This document shows, piece by piece, positions 46,167 to 55,027 of a DNA stretch of 64,000 nt. This DNA comes from Novosphingobium cyanobacteriorum (GTDB lineage: Bacteria; Pseudomonadota; Alphaproteobacteria; Sphingomonadales; Sphingomonadaceae). The notes beneath the pieces were generated by a model. The model did no database searches and was not told the origin of the DNA. It saw only the letters and a list, made by a program, of their open reading frames with translations. The stretch spans positions 1 through 64,000 of the forward strand of contig NZ_JAROCY010000012.1 of assembly GCF_029436685.1 (NCBI RefSeq), in the 5' to 3' direction. The translations under genes were made by a program, and so were the position numbers. Positions within the stretch are counted from its first letter, which is position 1, and the number at the start of each line of letters is the position of its first letter.

Positions 46167-46573
46167 CAAGCACTTGCCAGTTCAGCTTGAACACCTTCCA
46201 GCGCCGCCTGGCAATCGTTCGCGCATTCCCGGCACATCCGCGCACAGCGCTGGCAATGCGCCGCATCGTGCCTTGCACACTCGGCTTCGCAGATCTCGCA
46301 GGCGCGGATGCAGGCCTGCAACTGCGCGACGATGACCTCGCGATTGCTGCCGGTGCGCCGCAGGGCGACCTTGGCCGTCGCCTCGCAGATGTCCGCGCAA
46401 TCGAGGCAGGTGCGCACGCACTGGCTCATGTCCATCGCCTCGGCCAGGCAGGCGTCGGCGCAGCTCGCACAGATCGCCGAGCAGTACATCGCATGCTTCA
46501 CCGCCCGCCCCAGCGCCTCGTTGTAGTTGCTCCCCACTTGCGGGTGCTCGCGGATCATCGCCTCGATCGACAT
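46166..46573 (-). CDS. Cys-rich four-helix bundle protein (copper storage/Csp-like)
   Basis: 135 aa with 17 cysteines spaced along helices as C-x3-C or C-x2-C: YCSAICASCADAC, MSQCVRTCLDCADIC, QACIRACEICEAEC and HCQRCARMCRECANDC. This matches four-helix copper-binding proteins (DUF326), in which thiolates line the bundle and hold many Cu(I) ions. No signal or Tat peptide, so cytosolic (Csp3-like). ATG 46573 has a perfect AAGGAG six bases upstream; TTG 46594 is rejected. Divergent from rmuC. Confidence 0.9.
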   Translation of the reverse strand: MSIEAMIREHPQVGSNYNEALGRAVKHAMYCSAICASCADACLAEAMDMSQCVRTCLDCADICEATAKVALRRTGSNREVIVAQLQACIRACEICEAECARHDAAHCQRCARMCRECANDCQAALEGVQAELASA

Positions 46574-46723
46574 GGCCAACTCCTTGAAATCCAATGCCGT
46601 CGCAGCGATTCACCGCAACGAACGTTCCTCTCCCCGCCCCGCCTGTGGAACACCCTGCCCCTTCGCCTTGCCCATCGCGGCGAACCTGCGTAAGTTCGCG
46701 CTTCGTTCCAGATCGGAGGCCCC

Positions 46724-48298
46724 GTGGATTCCCCTCTTCTCCTTGCGCTGTTCCTGCTTGCCGGCCTGGCCGTGGGCATTGCCATCGGCTGGTTCCTGGG
46801 CGGAAAGCCCGTGGCGGAATGGCGGGCGCGGCACGATGCGCGCGATGCGGAAGCGCGCAGCCACGAACAGACGGTGAAGGCGATGACCGTGGACCTTGCC
46901 GCGATGAGCGAGCGGACGCGGCAGCTGGACGCGCTGGCAGGCGAACTTGCCAGCGTGCGGCAGGACCGCGATACGCTGGCCCCGCTGCTGGCCGAGGCGC
47001 GCGCGCAGGCGGTGGAAGGCGCCGCGGCAAAGGCTGAACTGGCGGAAGTTCGGGCGGAACGCGATACTTTCCGCGCCGAGATTGCACGGCTGAAGGCCGA
47101 TGCCGAAAACTTTGCCGAGCAGAAGCGCCTGCTGATCGAGGCACAGGAAGCGCTGCGCAAGGAATTCGAGAACGCCGGGCACAAGGTGCTGGAAAAGGCG
47201 CAGGAAGCCTTCCTGAACCGCGCCAACGCCCGCTTCGAAGAGAGCGAGAAGGCGCAGGCGGAAAAGCTGAAGGCGCTACTGGCCCCGGTGGGCAGCAAGC
47301 TGGACAGCTATGAAAAGCAGGTGCGCGAGCTGGAGGAAAAGCGCGTCGACGCCTTTGGCCAGCTGCTCGGCCAGATCGAGGGGCTGCGCACCGGGCAGGA
47401 AGCAGTGCGGCGCGAGGCGCAACGGCTGGGCAATTCGCTGACCAACGCGCCCAAGGCCCGCGGCCGCTGGGGTGAACGCGCGCTGCAGAACGTGCTGGAA
47501 CAGTGCGGCCTTTCGGAACACACGGACTTCATCACCGAGCATTCGGTGGAGACCGAGGAAGGCCGCCTGCGCCCCGACGCGATCGTGCGCATCCCCGGCA
47601 ACAAGCAGCTGGTGATCGACGCCAAGGTCTCGCTCAACGCCTATCAGGAGGCGTTCGAGGCCAATGACGACGACGTGCGCAAGGCCGCGCTGACGCAGCA
47701 CGCGCGATCCATGCGCAACCATGTGCAGACGCTGGGCACCAAGAGCTACCAGAGCCAGTTCGAGCACGCGCCCGACTATGTGGTGATGTTCGTGCCGGGT
47801 GAACACTTCGTCGCGGCGGCGCTCGAACACGATCCGGAGCTGTGGGACTTCGCCTTTCGCAACAAGGTGTTGCTGGCCACGCCGACCAACCTTGTCGCCA
47901 TTGCGCGCACGGTGGCCGAAGTGTGGCGGCAGGACACCATCGCGCGAGAGGCGGTGGAGATCGGCAAGGCCGGTGCCGAGCTTTACGACCGGCTGGCCAC
48001 GGCGGCAGAGCACCTGAAGCGCGTGGGATCGGGCCTGGAAACGGCGGTCAGCAACTACAACAAGTTCGTCGGCAGCTTTGAACGCAACGTGCTTTCATCG
48101 GGCAAGCGGCTGCGCGACAAGGGCATTGCCATCGGCAAGCGCGAGATCGAGGATGTGGCGCAGGTGGAAACATCGCCCCGCCACGGTGAACTGCTGCTGG
48201 CCGACCTGCCGGAAATCCCGGCAGACGGGCCAATGGACGGAGCGCAGGAAAGCAACGCGGAACCAGGGGCGCGGCCCCCGGTTGAAGCGGCGGAGTGA
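46724..48298 (+). CDS. rmuC: DNA recombination protein RmuC
   Basis: 524 aa. N-terminal membrane anchor (LLLALFLLAGLAVGIAIGWF), a long coiled coil (about 30-210) and the RmuC nuclease-like domain with RGRWGERALQNVLEQCGL, PGNKQLVIDAKVSLNAYQEA and YVVMFVPGEHF. RmuC limits inversion at short repeats; predicted PD-(D/E)XK-type fold. GTG 46724 chosen because CGGAGG stands just before it. Overlaps the following lipoprotein frame (GAGTGACA). Confidence 0.94.
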   Translation: MDSPLLLALFLLAGLAVGIAIGWFLGGKPVAEWRARHDARDAEARSHEQTVKAMTVDLAAMSERTRQLDALAGELASVRQDRDTLAPLLAEARAQAVEGAAAKAELAEVRAERDTFRAEIARLKADAENFAEQKRLLIEAQEALRKEFENAGHKVLEKAQEAFLNRANARFEESEKAQAEKLKALLAPVGSKLDSYEKQVRELEEKRVDAFGQLLGQIEGLRTGQEAVRREAQRLGNSLTNAPKARGRWGERALQNVLEQCGLSEHTDFITEHSVETEEGRLRPDAIVRIPGNKQLVIDAKVSLNAYQEAFEANDDDVRKAALTQHARSMRNHVQTLGTKSYQSQFEHAPDYVVMFVPGEHFVAAALEHDPELWDFAFRNKVLLATPTNLVAIARTVAEVWRQDTIAREAVEIGKAGAELYDRLATAAEHLKRVGSGLETAVSNYNKFVGSFERNVLSSGKRLRDKGIAIGKREIEDVAQVETSPRHGELLLADLPEIPADGPMDGAQESNAEPGARPPVEAAE

Positions 48299-48315
48299 CA
48301 GGAAGGGGCAGCGTT

Positions 48316-49083
48316 TTGCACGGGACCAAGGCAGCACTGGCGATGATCGCACTGGCCGCGCTGGCAGGATGCGACGGCGCAGAGGAATCTGCGGCGACAG
48401 CTTCTGCCTCCGCCACGGCCGATGCCGCGCAGGCCCCGTCCGAAGCGGCATCGGCGGAAGCGAGCGCCGTGCCCGAGGCGAGCGCCACGCCCGAAGCACC
48501 GGCAATCACCGCTGCCAGCTATCCCCCGCGCGACGATTGCGCGAAACGGCCGGGCTGGCGGGATTTCCGCGCCAAGCTGGGTCTGGCCGTGGCGCGCCGC
48601 GATGCCGATGCGCTGGCGGCGCTGACATCGCCCGAGGTGCAACTGGACTATGGCGGCGGGCACGGGCTCGACACGCTGCGCAAGCGCCTGGACGACAAGG
48701 ATTATCGCCTGTGGGACAAGCTGGCGGCGATCCTGCCGCTGGGCTGCGGGTTCCAGGGTGGGCTGGCGGCGATGCCATGGGTGTTCTGGAACACGCCGGA
48801 AAGCCTCGATCCCTATCAGGGCATGTGGGTGACCGGCACTGACGTTCCCCTGCTGGAAACCGCCTCCGCCACGGCCAAGCCGCTCGCCAGCCTCGACTGG
48901 GCGCTGGTGGAAGCCGCGCCACGCATGGAAGCGAGCCCGAAGTTCCTGAAAGTGACCCTGCCCGCCAGCAAGACCACCGGCTTTGTCGAGGCGAAGAAGC
49001 TGCGCAGCGTGATCGACTATCGCATGATCGCGGAACCCAAGGACGGGGGCTGGCACATCACGGCGGTGATTGCGGGGGATTGA
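48316..49083 (+). CDS. Hypothetical lipoprotein with Ala/Ser/Glu-rich linker
   Basis: About 255 aa. Signal peptide ends in lipobox LAGC, then roughly 50 residues of Ala, Ser, Glu and Pro, probably an extended tether. The globular part contains RPGWRDFRAKLGLAVARRD, a WDKLAAILPLGCGF region and an SH3-like tail (VTGTDVPLLETASATAKPLA, TGFVEAKKLRSVIDYRM). TTG 48316 has AAGGGG upstream; GTG 48295 overlapping rmuC is the alternative. No family recognised; the SH3-like reading is tentative. Confidence 0.65.
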   Translation: MHGTKAALAMIALAALAGCDGAEESAATASASATADAAQAPSEAASAEASAVPEASATPEAPAITAASYPPRDDCAKRPGWRDFRAKLGLAVARRDADALAALTSPEVQLDYGGGHGLDTLRKRLDDKDYRLWDKLAAILPLGCGFQGGLAAMPWVFWNTPESLDPYQGMWVTGTDVPLLETASATAKPLASLDWALVEAAPRMEASPKFLKVTLPASKTTGFVEAKKLRSVIDYRMIAEPKDGGWHITAVIAGD

Positions 49084-49574
49084 ACCGCCGATATCGCGAG
49101 CGCCATCTCGTGTTCCCGCGTCTTCTTTCAACGCGGCTGATGGTTTGGTGCTTGCCCGCCCGGTCAGTCTCATGCGCATGGTTGCGCTTGCCCGCAAGAA
49201 AGCGGGACCCCGGCTCGAAGGCCGGGGTGACGATGATTTTTTGATGATAGTTCTTGGTCTATTGCAGGGCGGTGCAGTGCAGGGCTACTTCTCTGGGGAC
49301 CACGACGGTTCGCGCATGCCCTGATCCTGCTCGCCCCCGCCGTGCTGGGGCAGGCCGTGGCCGATGTCGCCTTCGCCGCCACCCGCTGGACCCACCGCAT
49401 GCGCTACGAAGTGCTCGGTCGCGGGCGACGAGGACGCAAAGAGGCTTGCCCGTCCAAGTCGCAGCTTCTCTGTGCTCTCTGCGTGCTCTGCGCGAAACAT
49501 TTTTGCAAGCTTTCGTGGCAACGTTCGAGACGAACGAAGTGGGTGCGAGAAGCGACCCGCTACTCCGGCTGCGA
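49084..49574. other. 491-bp intergenic region with repeat debris
   Basis: No credible gene. It contains the paired hairpin repeat at 49191-49227 and a low-complexity CTCTGTGCTCTCTGCGTGCTC stretch near 49469-49490 (a widespread extragenic sequence type). Several frames are open but their translations look repeat-derived. Confidence 0.6.
49191..49227. repeat. Paired hairpin extragenic repeat
   Basis: CCCGC-aagaaa-GCGGG followed by CCCCGGC-tcgaag-GCCGGGG (49208-49214 with 49221-49227, perfect). Resembles REP-type elements of alphaproteobacteria. Confidence 0.65.
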
Positions 49575-49988
49575 TCAGCGCTTGGCCCTGGCTTCCAGCA
49601 TGTGCCCGCCAGAGGTGAGCTTCAGCGTGTCGGCGGTGCGGGTGACTTCGGGAGCGCCGGCGAAGAGGGCGCTGACGGCGCGTTCCTGGTCCATCAGGCC
49701 ATCGCACCACATCTGGGTGGAGACGACCGGGCCGACGATCAGGCGGCCACCTTCGAGCCGGTAATCCCCGCCAAGGCCGTTGCAGCCGACGCTGGCGGAG
49801 AGGCGGGTATCGTCGAAGGACATGCGCGCGCGATCGGGCGCGGCAGCGGGCTGGCCATCGATGGAGACGATCGCCCACTGCGTGCCGGCCAGACCGCCGG
49901 GCGTGCGGCCACCGGCGGTGGCGCATCCTGCGAGCGCGGCGGCGAGCGAGAGGGCGGCTGCTAGCGAGAGGACGGCGGGGGTCTTCAT
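49575..49988 (-). CDS. META domain lipoprotein (HslJ-like)
   Basis: 137 aa. Signal peptide with lipobox LAGC, then a META domain: GTQWAIVSIDGQPAAAPDRA, SASVGCNGLGGDYRLEGGRL and STQMWCDGLMDQERAV. This family includes the E. coli heat-inducible protein HslJ and motility/novobiocin-related lipoproteins. Probable periplasmic location. Stands alone, upstream of the repeat-rich gap. Confidence 0.87.
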   Translation of the reverse strand: MKTPAVLSLAAALSLAAALAGCATAGGRTPGGLAGTQWAIVSIDGQPAAAPDRARMSFDDTRLSASVGCNGLGGDYRLEGGRLIVGPVVSTQMWCDGLMDQERAVSALFAGAPEVTRTADTLKLTSGGHMLEARAKR

Positions 49989-50045
49989 GCGGGCTTTATC
50001 GCATGGGGAAGCTGATCGGGTGCTTAACGAAGCGCTGGGGGGTTA

Positions 50046-50078
50046 CCCCTCCACCACCCTTCGGGTGGCTTTCAGGGG
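50046..50078 (-). terminator. Nested hairpin after the SpoU methyltransferase gene
   Basis: Inner stem 50054-50059 with 50063-50068 and outer stem 50046-50050 with 50074-50078. It follows the minus-strand stop by 7 bp. No U-run; REP-like. Confidence 0.45.
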
Positions 50079-50084
50079 AGGATC

Positions 50085-50888
50085 TTAGCCGTCCAGCTTG
50101 GCGAGGACTTCGTAGGCCAGCACGGCGGCGGCGACGGCGGCGTTGAGGCTGTCGGCGCGGCCTTTCATCGGCATGGTCACGCGCAGGTCGCAGGCCATCT
50201 CGTAGTCCTCGGGCAGGCCGCGGGATTCGTTGCCGACCATGACGAAGCAGGGTGCGGCATAGGGGGCGCCGCGATAGGGCTGGGCTTCACGCAGCGAGGC
50301 GGCGACAAGCTGGCCTTCACCCTGCCGCAGCCAGTGATCGAAATCGGCCCAGCGCGCCTGGGCGAGGCCGACGGTGAACAGCGCGCCCATGCTGGCGCGC
50401 ACCGCTTCGACCGAGAAGGGATCGACGCAATCATCGAGCAGGATCAACCCGCCCGCGCCAACCGCATCGGCCGTGCGCAGCATGGTGCCAAGATTGCCGG
50501 GATCGCGCATGGCCTGCGCCACCAGCCAGAGCGGGGCGGCGTTGCGATCAAGCCGGGCAAGGCCGGTATCCCATTCGGCAAAGACGCCGGCGACCGCCTG
50601 GGGATTGTCCTTGCCGGTGACCTTGGCCAGCAGATCGAGCGGAAGTTCGATCACCTCGCCGCCCGCAGCTTCCACCGCGTGTTCCAGCTCGGTCAGCAGG
50701 GGGTGTTCCTCGCGCCCCTGCACCATCAGCAGCAGTTCGGGCAGGCGGCCGGATTCGCGCGCATCGGTGAGCAGGCGCAGGCCTTCGGCAAGAAAGCGCC
50801 GTTCCTGCCTGCGGTGCTTCTTTTCACGCAGGGAGCGGACGAACTTGACGGTGGGATTGGAAAACCCGGTGATGACCTTGCGCGGCAT
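50085..50888 (-). CDS. SpoU/TrmH-family RNA 2'-O-methyltransferase
   Basis: 267 aa. N-terminal substrate-binding domain (NPTVKFVRSLREKKHRRQER, FLAEGLRLL) followed by a SPOUT domain with its three motifs: QAMRDPGNLGTMLRTADAVG, FVMVGNESRGLPEDY and ADSLNAAVAAAVLAYE. Methylates rRNA or tRNA ribose using SAM. It resembles RlmB/TsnR, but the target nucleotide is not certain. ATG 50888 preferred to ATG 50906. Confidence 0.9.
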   Translation of the reverse strand: MPRKVITGFSNPTVKFVRSLREKKHRRQERRFLAEGLRLLTDARESGRLPELLLMVQGREEHPLLTELEHAVEAAGGEVIELPLDLLAKVTGKDNPQAVAGVFAEWDTGLARLDRNAAPLWLVAQAMRDPGNLGTMLRTADAVGAGGLILLDDCVDPFSVEAVRASMGALFTVGLAQARWADFDHWLRQGEGQLVAASLREAQPYRGAPYAAPCFVMVGNESRGLPEDYEMACDLRVTMPMKGRADSLNAAVAAAVLAYEVLAKLDG

Positions 50889-50945
50889 GGCGCGTCCATG
50901 CGGCATTGGCCCGCGCGGGGCAAGTGGGGCGCTGGTGTGTCTTAT

Positions 50946-50967
50946 GTGTCTCGACTTCGCTCGACAC
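50946..50967. repeat. TCGA-cttcgc-TCGA extragenic repeat
   Basis: GTGTCTCGACTTCGCTCGAC-type inverted repeat in the 263-bp gap between ptsH and the SpoU gene. I see no gene in the rest of that gap. Confidence 0.5.
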
Positions 50968-51151
50968 GAACGGAGAGTGGGATGGCGTCAAAATTGTGCA
51001 GCCGCGCCCGAATGGCCGGATTTTGGCTCAGGCCGAGACGAAAATGCCGCATTTCGAGAACCGGCGCGCAGCGACCTGCTGATCGTGAGCACCGGACGCG
51101 CAGAAAGGTGGTGTTTGCAGGCCGGCATGGGACAAAAGCCGGCCATTCGGC

Positions 51152-51448
51152 CTAGTCTTCCCCGAAGCCGTCCTTGATCAGGCCGGTCAGCTTGGTGAGC
51201 ACGGCGTCGGCTTCACCTTCCGCGCCCCTTACGGTCACGTCGACGCTGTCACCCTTGGCAGCGCCGAGCATCATCAGGCCGAGGATCGAGGCGCCGTTGG
51301 CATCCGTGCCGTCCTTGGCCACGGTCACGTCGAAGCCTTCGGGCAGCTTTGCCACGGCGTTGACGAACTTGGCGCTGGCGCGGGCATGGAGGCCACGCTG
51401 GTTGACAATGGTCACCGTTTCACGGGCGACGTAGGCCTGTTCCCCCAT
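51152..51448 (-). CDS. ptsH: Phosphocarrier protein HPr
   Basis: 98 aa. Phosphorylatable His21 in NQRGLHARASAKFV and the regulatory serine Ser54 in DANGASILGLMML. In alphaproteobacteria such HPr proteins belong to a regulatory PTS rather than sugar import. ATG 51448 begins 3 bp after the EIIA stop. EI (ptsP) is not adjacent: the next minus-strand gene is an RNA methyltransferase 263 bp on. Confidence 0.95.
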   Translation of the reverse strand: MGEQAYVARETVTIVNQRGLHARASAKFVNAVAKLPEGFDVTVAKDGTDANGASILGLMMLGAAKGDSVDVTVRGAEGEADAVLTKLTGLIKDGFGED

Positions 51449-51451
51449 CAA

Positions 51452-51856
51452 TCACGCATCCTGTCCCAGAAATTCCGAAGCGATCGTGATGTAGTTCCGC
51501 CCCGCATCGCGCGCGGCGGCTGTCGCTTCCTTGACACCCATGCAGCCGCGCGCCTTGGCGAGACGGATCAGCATGGGCAGGTTGATCCCGGCGATCACCT
51601 CGACCTTGCCCGCCTGCATCAGGGAAATGGCGAGGTTGGAAGGCGTGCCGCCGAAAAGGTCGGTGAGGATGATGACGCCATCGCCGCTGTCGACACGGCG
51701 GATCGCGTCGGCAATTTCCTTGCGGCGGCGCTCCATGTCGTCGTTGGGGCCGATGCACACGCCCACGACATCGGATTGCCGGCCGACGACGTGCTCCATC
51801 GCATGGATGAATTCGTCGGCGAGCGCGCCGTGGGTTACGAGGATGAGACCGATCAT
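51452..51856 (-). CDS. PTS EIIA component, mannose/ManX-type
   Basis: 134 aa. Active-site His9 in GLILVTHGALADEFI and LTDLFGGTPSNLAISLMQAG are typical of mannose-class EIIA. There is no EIIB/C/D nearby, so it likely has a regulatory role, receiving phosphate from HPr. ATG 51856 is the family start. Between rapZ (156 bp upstream) and ptsH. Confidence 0.94.
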   Translation of the reverse strand: MIGLILVTHGALADEFIHAMEHVVGRQSDVVGVCIGPNDDMERRRKEIADAIRRVDSGDGVIILTDLFGGTPSNLAISLMQAGKVEVIAGINLPMLIRLAKARGCMGVKEATAAARDAGRNYITIASEFLGQDA

Positions 51857-52012
51857 GAAGGAACGTGGCTCCGAAGTGCGGCCAGGCATCCTGCGCTGGG
51901 CATCCTTAACGGACGCTTGGCAGAGCCATCCGGCCCGCATGCATAATGCGAATCCTTGCTTTCCAGAGCCTGTCCCGTCCCGAAAACCGCGATTTTTCTT
52001 ATCATTTCAATA

Positions 52013-52948
52013 TCACACCTGGCTGCCTTCGAGCAGGTCTGCCGCCCGCGACGCCAAGTTGCGATGCAATAATGTGGGAGAAAATCCCGCCTCGCGCAAG
52101 GCCGAAGCGATGCATTCCGCCGTGAACACCGAGCGATGGCGTCCGCCGGTGCAGCCGAAGGCGATGGTGACATAGGCCTTGCCCTGCGCCTCGAACCGGG
52201 GAAGCAGCAGCAGGAGGAGATCGCGGATGCGGGTGAAAGCCTCGTCAAACGCGGGATCCTTGCGGATGTAATCGCCCACGGCGGCGTCCTGCCCGGTGAG
52301 GGGGCGCAGGCCATCATCCCAGTGCGGATTGGCGAGGAAGCGCATGTCGAACACCAGATCGGCCAGCGGCGGGGTGCCGCGCGAAAAGCCGAAGCTGGTG
52401 ATGGTGACGGTGGAGCGGGTGGGGCTGGAATCGCGGAAGGTTTCGCGAATCGCCTGCTGCAGATCGTTGGTGGTGAAATCGGTGGTGGAGATGACGATGT
52501 CCGCCCAGCGGCGCAGCGGTTCCAGCAGCTCGCGCTCGGCCGCGATGCCGGCGGCGGCAGGCTTGTCCTCGCTCATCGGGTGGCGGCGGCGGGTTTCGTT
52601 GAAGCGGCGCTCCAGCTCAGCCCCGCCGCAATCGAGGAACAGCGTGGTGATGGTGAGATCGGGCCGGGCGGAAAGCTGCTTGATCCGCTCTATCATCCGG
52701 CGCGGATCAAAGCCGCGGGTGCGCGTATCAAACCCGATGGCGAGCGGGGAGCCGGTATCGAGCCGGGCGGTGCCGGGCTCGGTTTCCAGCAGGCGATCGA
52801 GCAGGCGGATGGGGAAGTTGTCGATCGCTTCCCAGCCCATGTCTTCAAGCGCGCGCATCGCGGTGGTCTTGCCCGCGCCGAGCACGCCGGTGACGAGCAG
52901 GATGCGTTGCGGGTTCTCTTCCGCGTTCGGGGCCGATTCGGATGGCAT
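52013..52948 (-). CDS. rapZ: RNase adapter protein RapZ
   Basis: 311 aa. Walker A GVLGAGKTT (21-29), DNFPIRLLDRLLE, IGFDTRTRGF, LANPHWDDGLRPLTGQD and the C-terminal AFGCTGGRHRSVF, all characteristic of RapZ/YvcJ. In enterobacteria RapZ directs RNase E to the GlmZ sRNA; in alphaproteobacteria its RNA partners are less clear. ATG 52948 selected. 58 bp downstream of hprK. Confidence 0.95.
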   Translation of the reverse strand: MPSESAPNAEENPQRILLVTGVLGAGKTTAMRALEDMGWEAIDNFPIRLLDRLLETEPGTARLDTGSPLAIGFDTRTRGFDPRRMIERIKQLSARPDLTITTLFLDCGGAELERRFNETRRRHPMSEDKPAAAGIAAERELLEPLRRWADIVISTTDFTTNDLQQAIRETFRDSSPTRSTVTITSFGFSRGTPPLADLVFDMRFLANPHWDDGLRPLTGQDAAVGDYIRKDPAFDEAFTRIRDLLLLLLPRFEAQGKAYVTIAFGCTGGRHRSVFTAECIASALREAGFSPTLLHRNLASRAADLLEGSQV

Positions 52949-53006
52949 CCGCAGGGTTTGCGCCGAAGCGCGGGCAATTGGAAGATGGGTTGCAGGGCAG
53001 TGTGGG

Positions 53007-53447
53007 TCAGTCGATGGCGAGGCCATACTGGTTGAGCGCCAGTTCGGCCCGCAGCGCCAGCACCGGCGCATCGGGCCAGAGCCGGATGAGCGGCAGCGGC
53101 ACGCCGCCGCGCACCGCCGTTTCCGCGCCCGAGACGAAGCGCGGCGCTTCGGGATCGAGCGCAAGGACCAGCGCCACGGGCGCGCCGGCGACCGAGGGCA
53201 TGTCGACAATGCCAAGGTTGCGCACTTCCAGCTTGCCCGCGATGCGCGGGTGCGGGCTGGCGAGCAGGTTCATCCCGTCGGTTTCCAGCATCACGCCATC
53301 ATCGCCCACCAGCACCGCGCCGCGATCGATCAGCGCGAGCGCGAGGCTGGACTTGCCCACGCCGGGTGCGCCTTCGATCAGCACGGCCCGCCCGCCGATC
53401 ATCACGCACGTGGCCTGGTGCGGCGCTCCATCGAGTCCTGCAGTCAT
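53007..53447 (-). CDS. hprK: HPr kinase/phosphorylase, short alphaproteobacterial form
   Basis: 146 aa. Only the catalytic C-terminal half is present: Walker A EGAPGVGKSS (about 25-34), LVGDDGVMLE and the signature GKLEVRNLGIVDMP. The Firmicute-type N-terminal domain (about 130 aa) is absent, as is usual in this class. It should phosphorylate HPr on Ser54. ATG 53447 overlaps the chvG stop (ATGA), linking it to the two-component pair. Confidence 0.93.
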   Translation of the reverse strand: MTAGLDGAPHQATCVMIGGRAVLIEGAPGVGKSSLALALIDRGAVLVGDDGVMLETDGMNLLASPHPRIAGKLEVRNLGIVDMPSVAGAPVALVLALDPEAPRFVSGAETAVRGGVPLPLIRLWPDAPVLALRAELALNQYGLAID

Positions 53448-55027
53448 GCGTCCTCGTCGTCCTCTTCTTCGGCAAGCGGCAGGTCCAGTACGAGGCGCGC
53501 GCCGGATGCGCCATCGGGCCGGTCGGCAATGGTCAGCGTGCCATCGTGCGCTTCTGCAATGGTGCGTGCAATGGCGAGGCCGAGCCCGCTGTGCGCGCCG
53601 AAGGCTTCTTCGGCCGGGCGGACGGAGTGGAAGCGTTCGAACACCTTGTCCCGTTCCGGCAGCGGGATGCCGGGGCCGTCATCGGTGACCGACAGGATGA
53701 CACGGCCATCCACGCCGGCGACGGTGACATAGACCGCCCCGCCCGGAGGCGAGAACGAGGCGGCATTGTCCAGCAGGTTGTCCAGCACGCGCTCCAGCCG
53801 CAGCGCATCGCCGCGGACCAGCGTGGGGCCATCGCCGCGCAGGAAGCGGATCGGGCAATCGCTGTGCTGGTCTGGCCGCGCGCCACGCGCCGCCACAGCC
53901 TGTGCCGCAAGGTCCGACAGGTCCAGCTCCACGAAGGTGGCGCGGCTGAGTTCGGCATCGATGCGGCTGGCGTCGGCGATTTCGGTGATCAGGCGGTCGA
54001 TGCGCTGCACATCGTGCGCGGCGATGGCGTGAAGCTGGCGGCGCAGGTCGGCGTCTTCCACCCGGCCGAGCGTTTCGAGCGCGCTGGACAGGCTGGCGAG
54101 CGGGTTCTTGAGTTCGTGCGCCACGTCTGCGGCGAAGCTTTCCACCGCGTCGATGCGCTGGCGCAGGGCGGCGGTCATGTCGGAAAAGGCACGGGCGAGC
54201 AGGCCGATCTCGTCACCGCGATCGGGCAGGCGCGGCACGACCACGGCACGATCACGCCCCAGCCGCACCCGCACGGCAGCGCGGACCAGCTGGCGCAGCG
54301 GCTGGACGATGGTGCGGGCAAGGAACAGCGAGAGCTGGATCGACAGGATCAGCGCGGCGCCGATGATGATGACCAGCGTCTGGCGCGCATCGCGCACCGC
54401 CTGCGTGACATCGAGCGCATTGCGCATCGACAGCAGCATTTCGCCATCCTGGCCAACCGGTGTGGCTGCGGTGAGCACCGGCGTGCGATCGGGGGCATAG
54501 CGCAGATAGACCTCGGTACGACCGGCGGCGCGGGCGCGGGCGATCTCGGGCCAGTTGCCCGCGCCCGGCTGCGGCGGTTCGCGATAGCGTTCGATGGTCG
54601 GCGCGCCGACCACGAAATCCACGCCGCGATCCAGCACGCGGGCGGCCTTCTGGTACCACGGCTCGGATTCCGGATCGATGAAGGCGAAGGGCGGCGGGGC
54701 GAGACGGAAGCTGTCTTCAAGCAGCCGCCCTTTCGCATCGTAAAGCGTCAGACGCAGGTGCTGTTCGGTGCCGATGCGGACAAGGAGTTCGCGCCGCTGC
54801 CGCCGGCTGGCACCATCGAGCGCATCGGCTGCGATCTCGGCCTCGGCACGCGCCAGCTTGGATCGTTCACCGATCAGCTGGGTGCGATAGGAATCGAGAT
54901 AGAAGAAACTGCCCGCCAGCAGCGCCAGCGCGATCACGTTGACCGCCAGGATACGGCTGGTGAGCGAAACGCCCCGGGTGCGCCAGCGCCTTCGCAGGCC
55001 CGAAGGCGGCTCTGCAACGTCAGGCAT
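53444..55027 (-). CDS. chvG: ChvG-type sensor histidine kinase
   Basis: 527 aa. First membrane helix ([20 protein letters not shown]), a periplasmic stimulus-sensing region (about 50-235), second helix ([20 protein letters not shown]), HAMP, phospho-acceptor His304 in [12 protein letters not shown], and ATPase boxes [23 protein letters not shown] and [10 protein letters not shown]. The order chvI-chvG-hprK identifies it. ChvG responds to acid and envelope stress in rhizobia and Agrobacterium. ATG 55027 overlaps chvI by 8 bp. The C-terminus is acidic. Confidence 0.93.
   Translation of the reverse strand: MPDVAEPPSGLRRRWRTRGVSLTSRILAVNVIALALLAGSFFYLDSYRTQLIGERSKLARAEAEIAADALDGASRRQRRELLVRIGTEQHLRLTLYDAKGRLLEDSFRLAPPPFAFIDPESEPWYQKAARVLDRGVDFVVGAPTIERYREPPQPGAGNWPEIARARAAGRTEVYLRYAPDRTPVLTAATPVGQDGEMLLSMRNALDVTQAVRDARQTLVIIIGAALILSIQLSLFLARTIVQPLRQLVRAAVRVRLGRDRAVVVPRLPDRGDEIGLLARAFSDMTAALRQRIDAVESFAADVAHELKNPLASLSSALETLGRVEDADLRRQLHAIAAHDVQRIDRLITEIADASRIDAELSRATFVELDLSDLAAQAVAARGARPDQHSDCPIRFLRGDGPTLVRGDALRLERVLDNLLDNAASFSPPGGAVYVTVAGVDGRVILSVTDDGPGIPLPERDKVFERFHSVRPAEEAFGAHSGLGLAIARTIAEAHDGTLTIADRPDGASGARLVLDLPLAEEEDDEDA

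Noticed and set aside
49469..49490. CTCTGTGCTCTCTGCGTGCTC stretch considered as a foreign or eukaryote-like insertion
   Set aside because: This is a recurrent low-complexity extragenic sequence type in bacteria and shows no other sign of transfer.
49285..49926. 213-codon minus-strand frame over the META gene and adjacent gap
   Set aside because: Arg/His/Pro-rich shadow of the META lipoprotein in another frame plus repeat-derived sequence.
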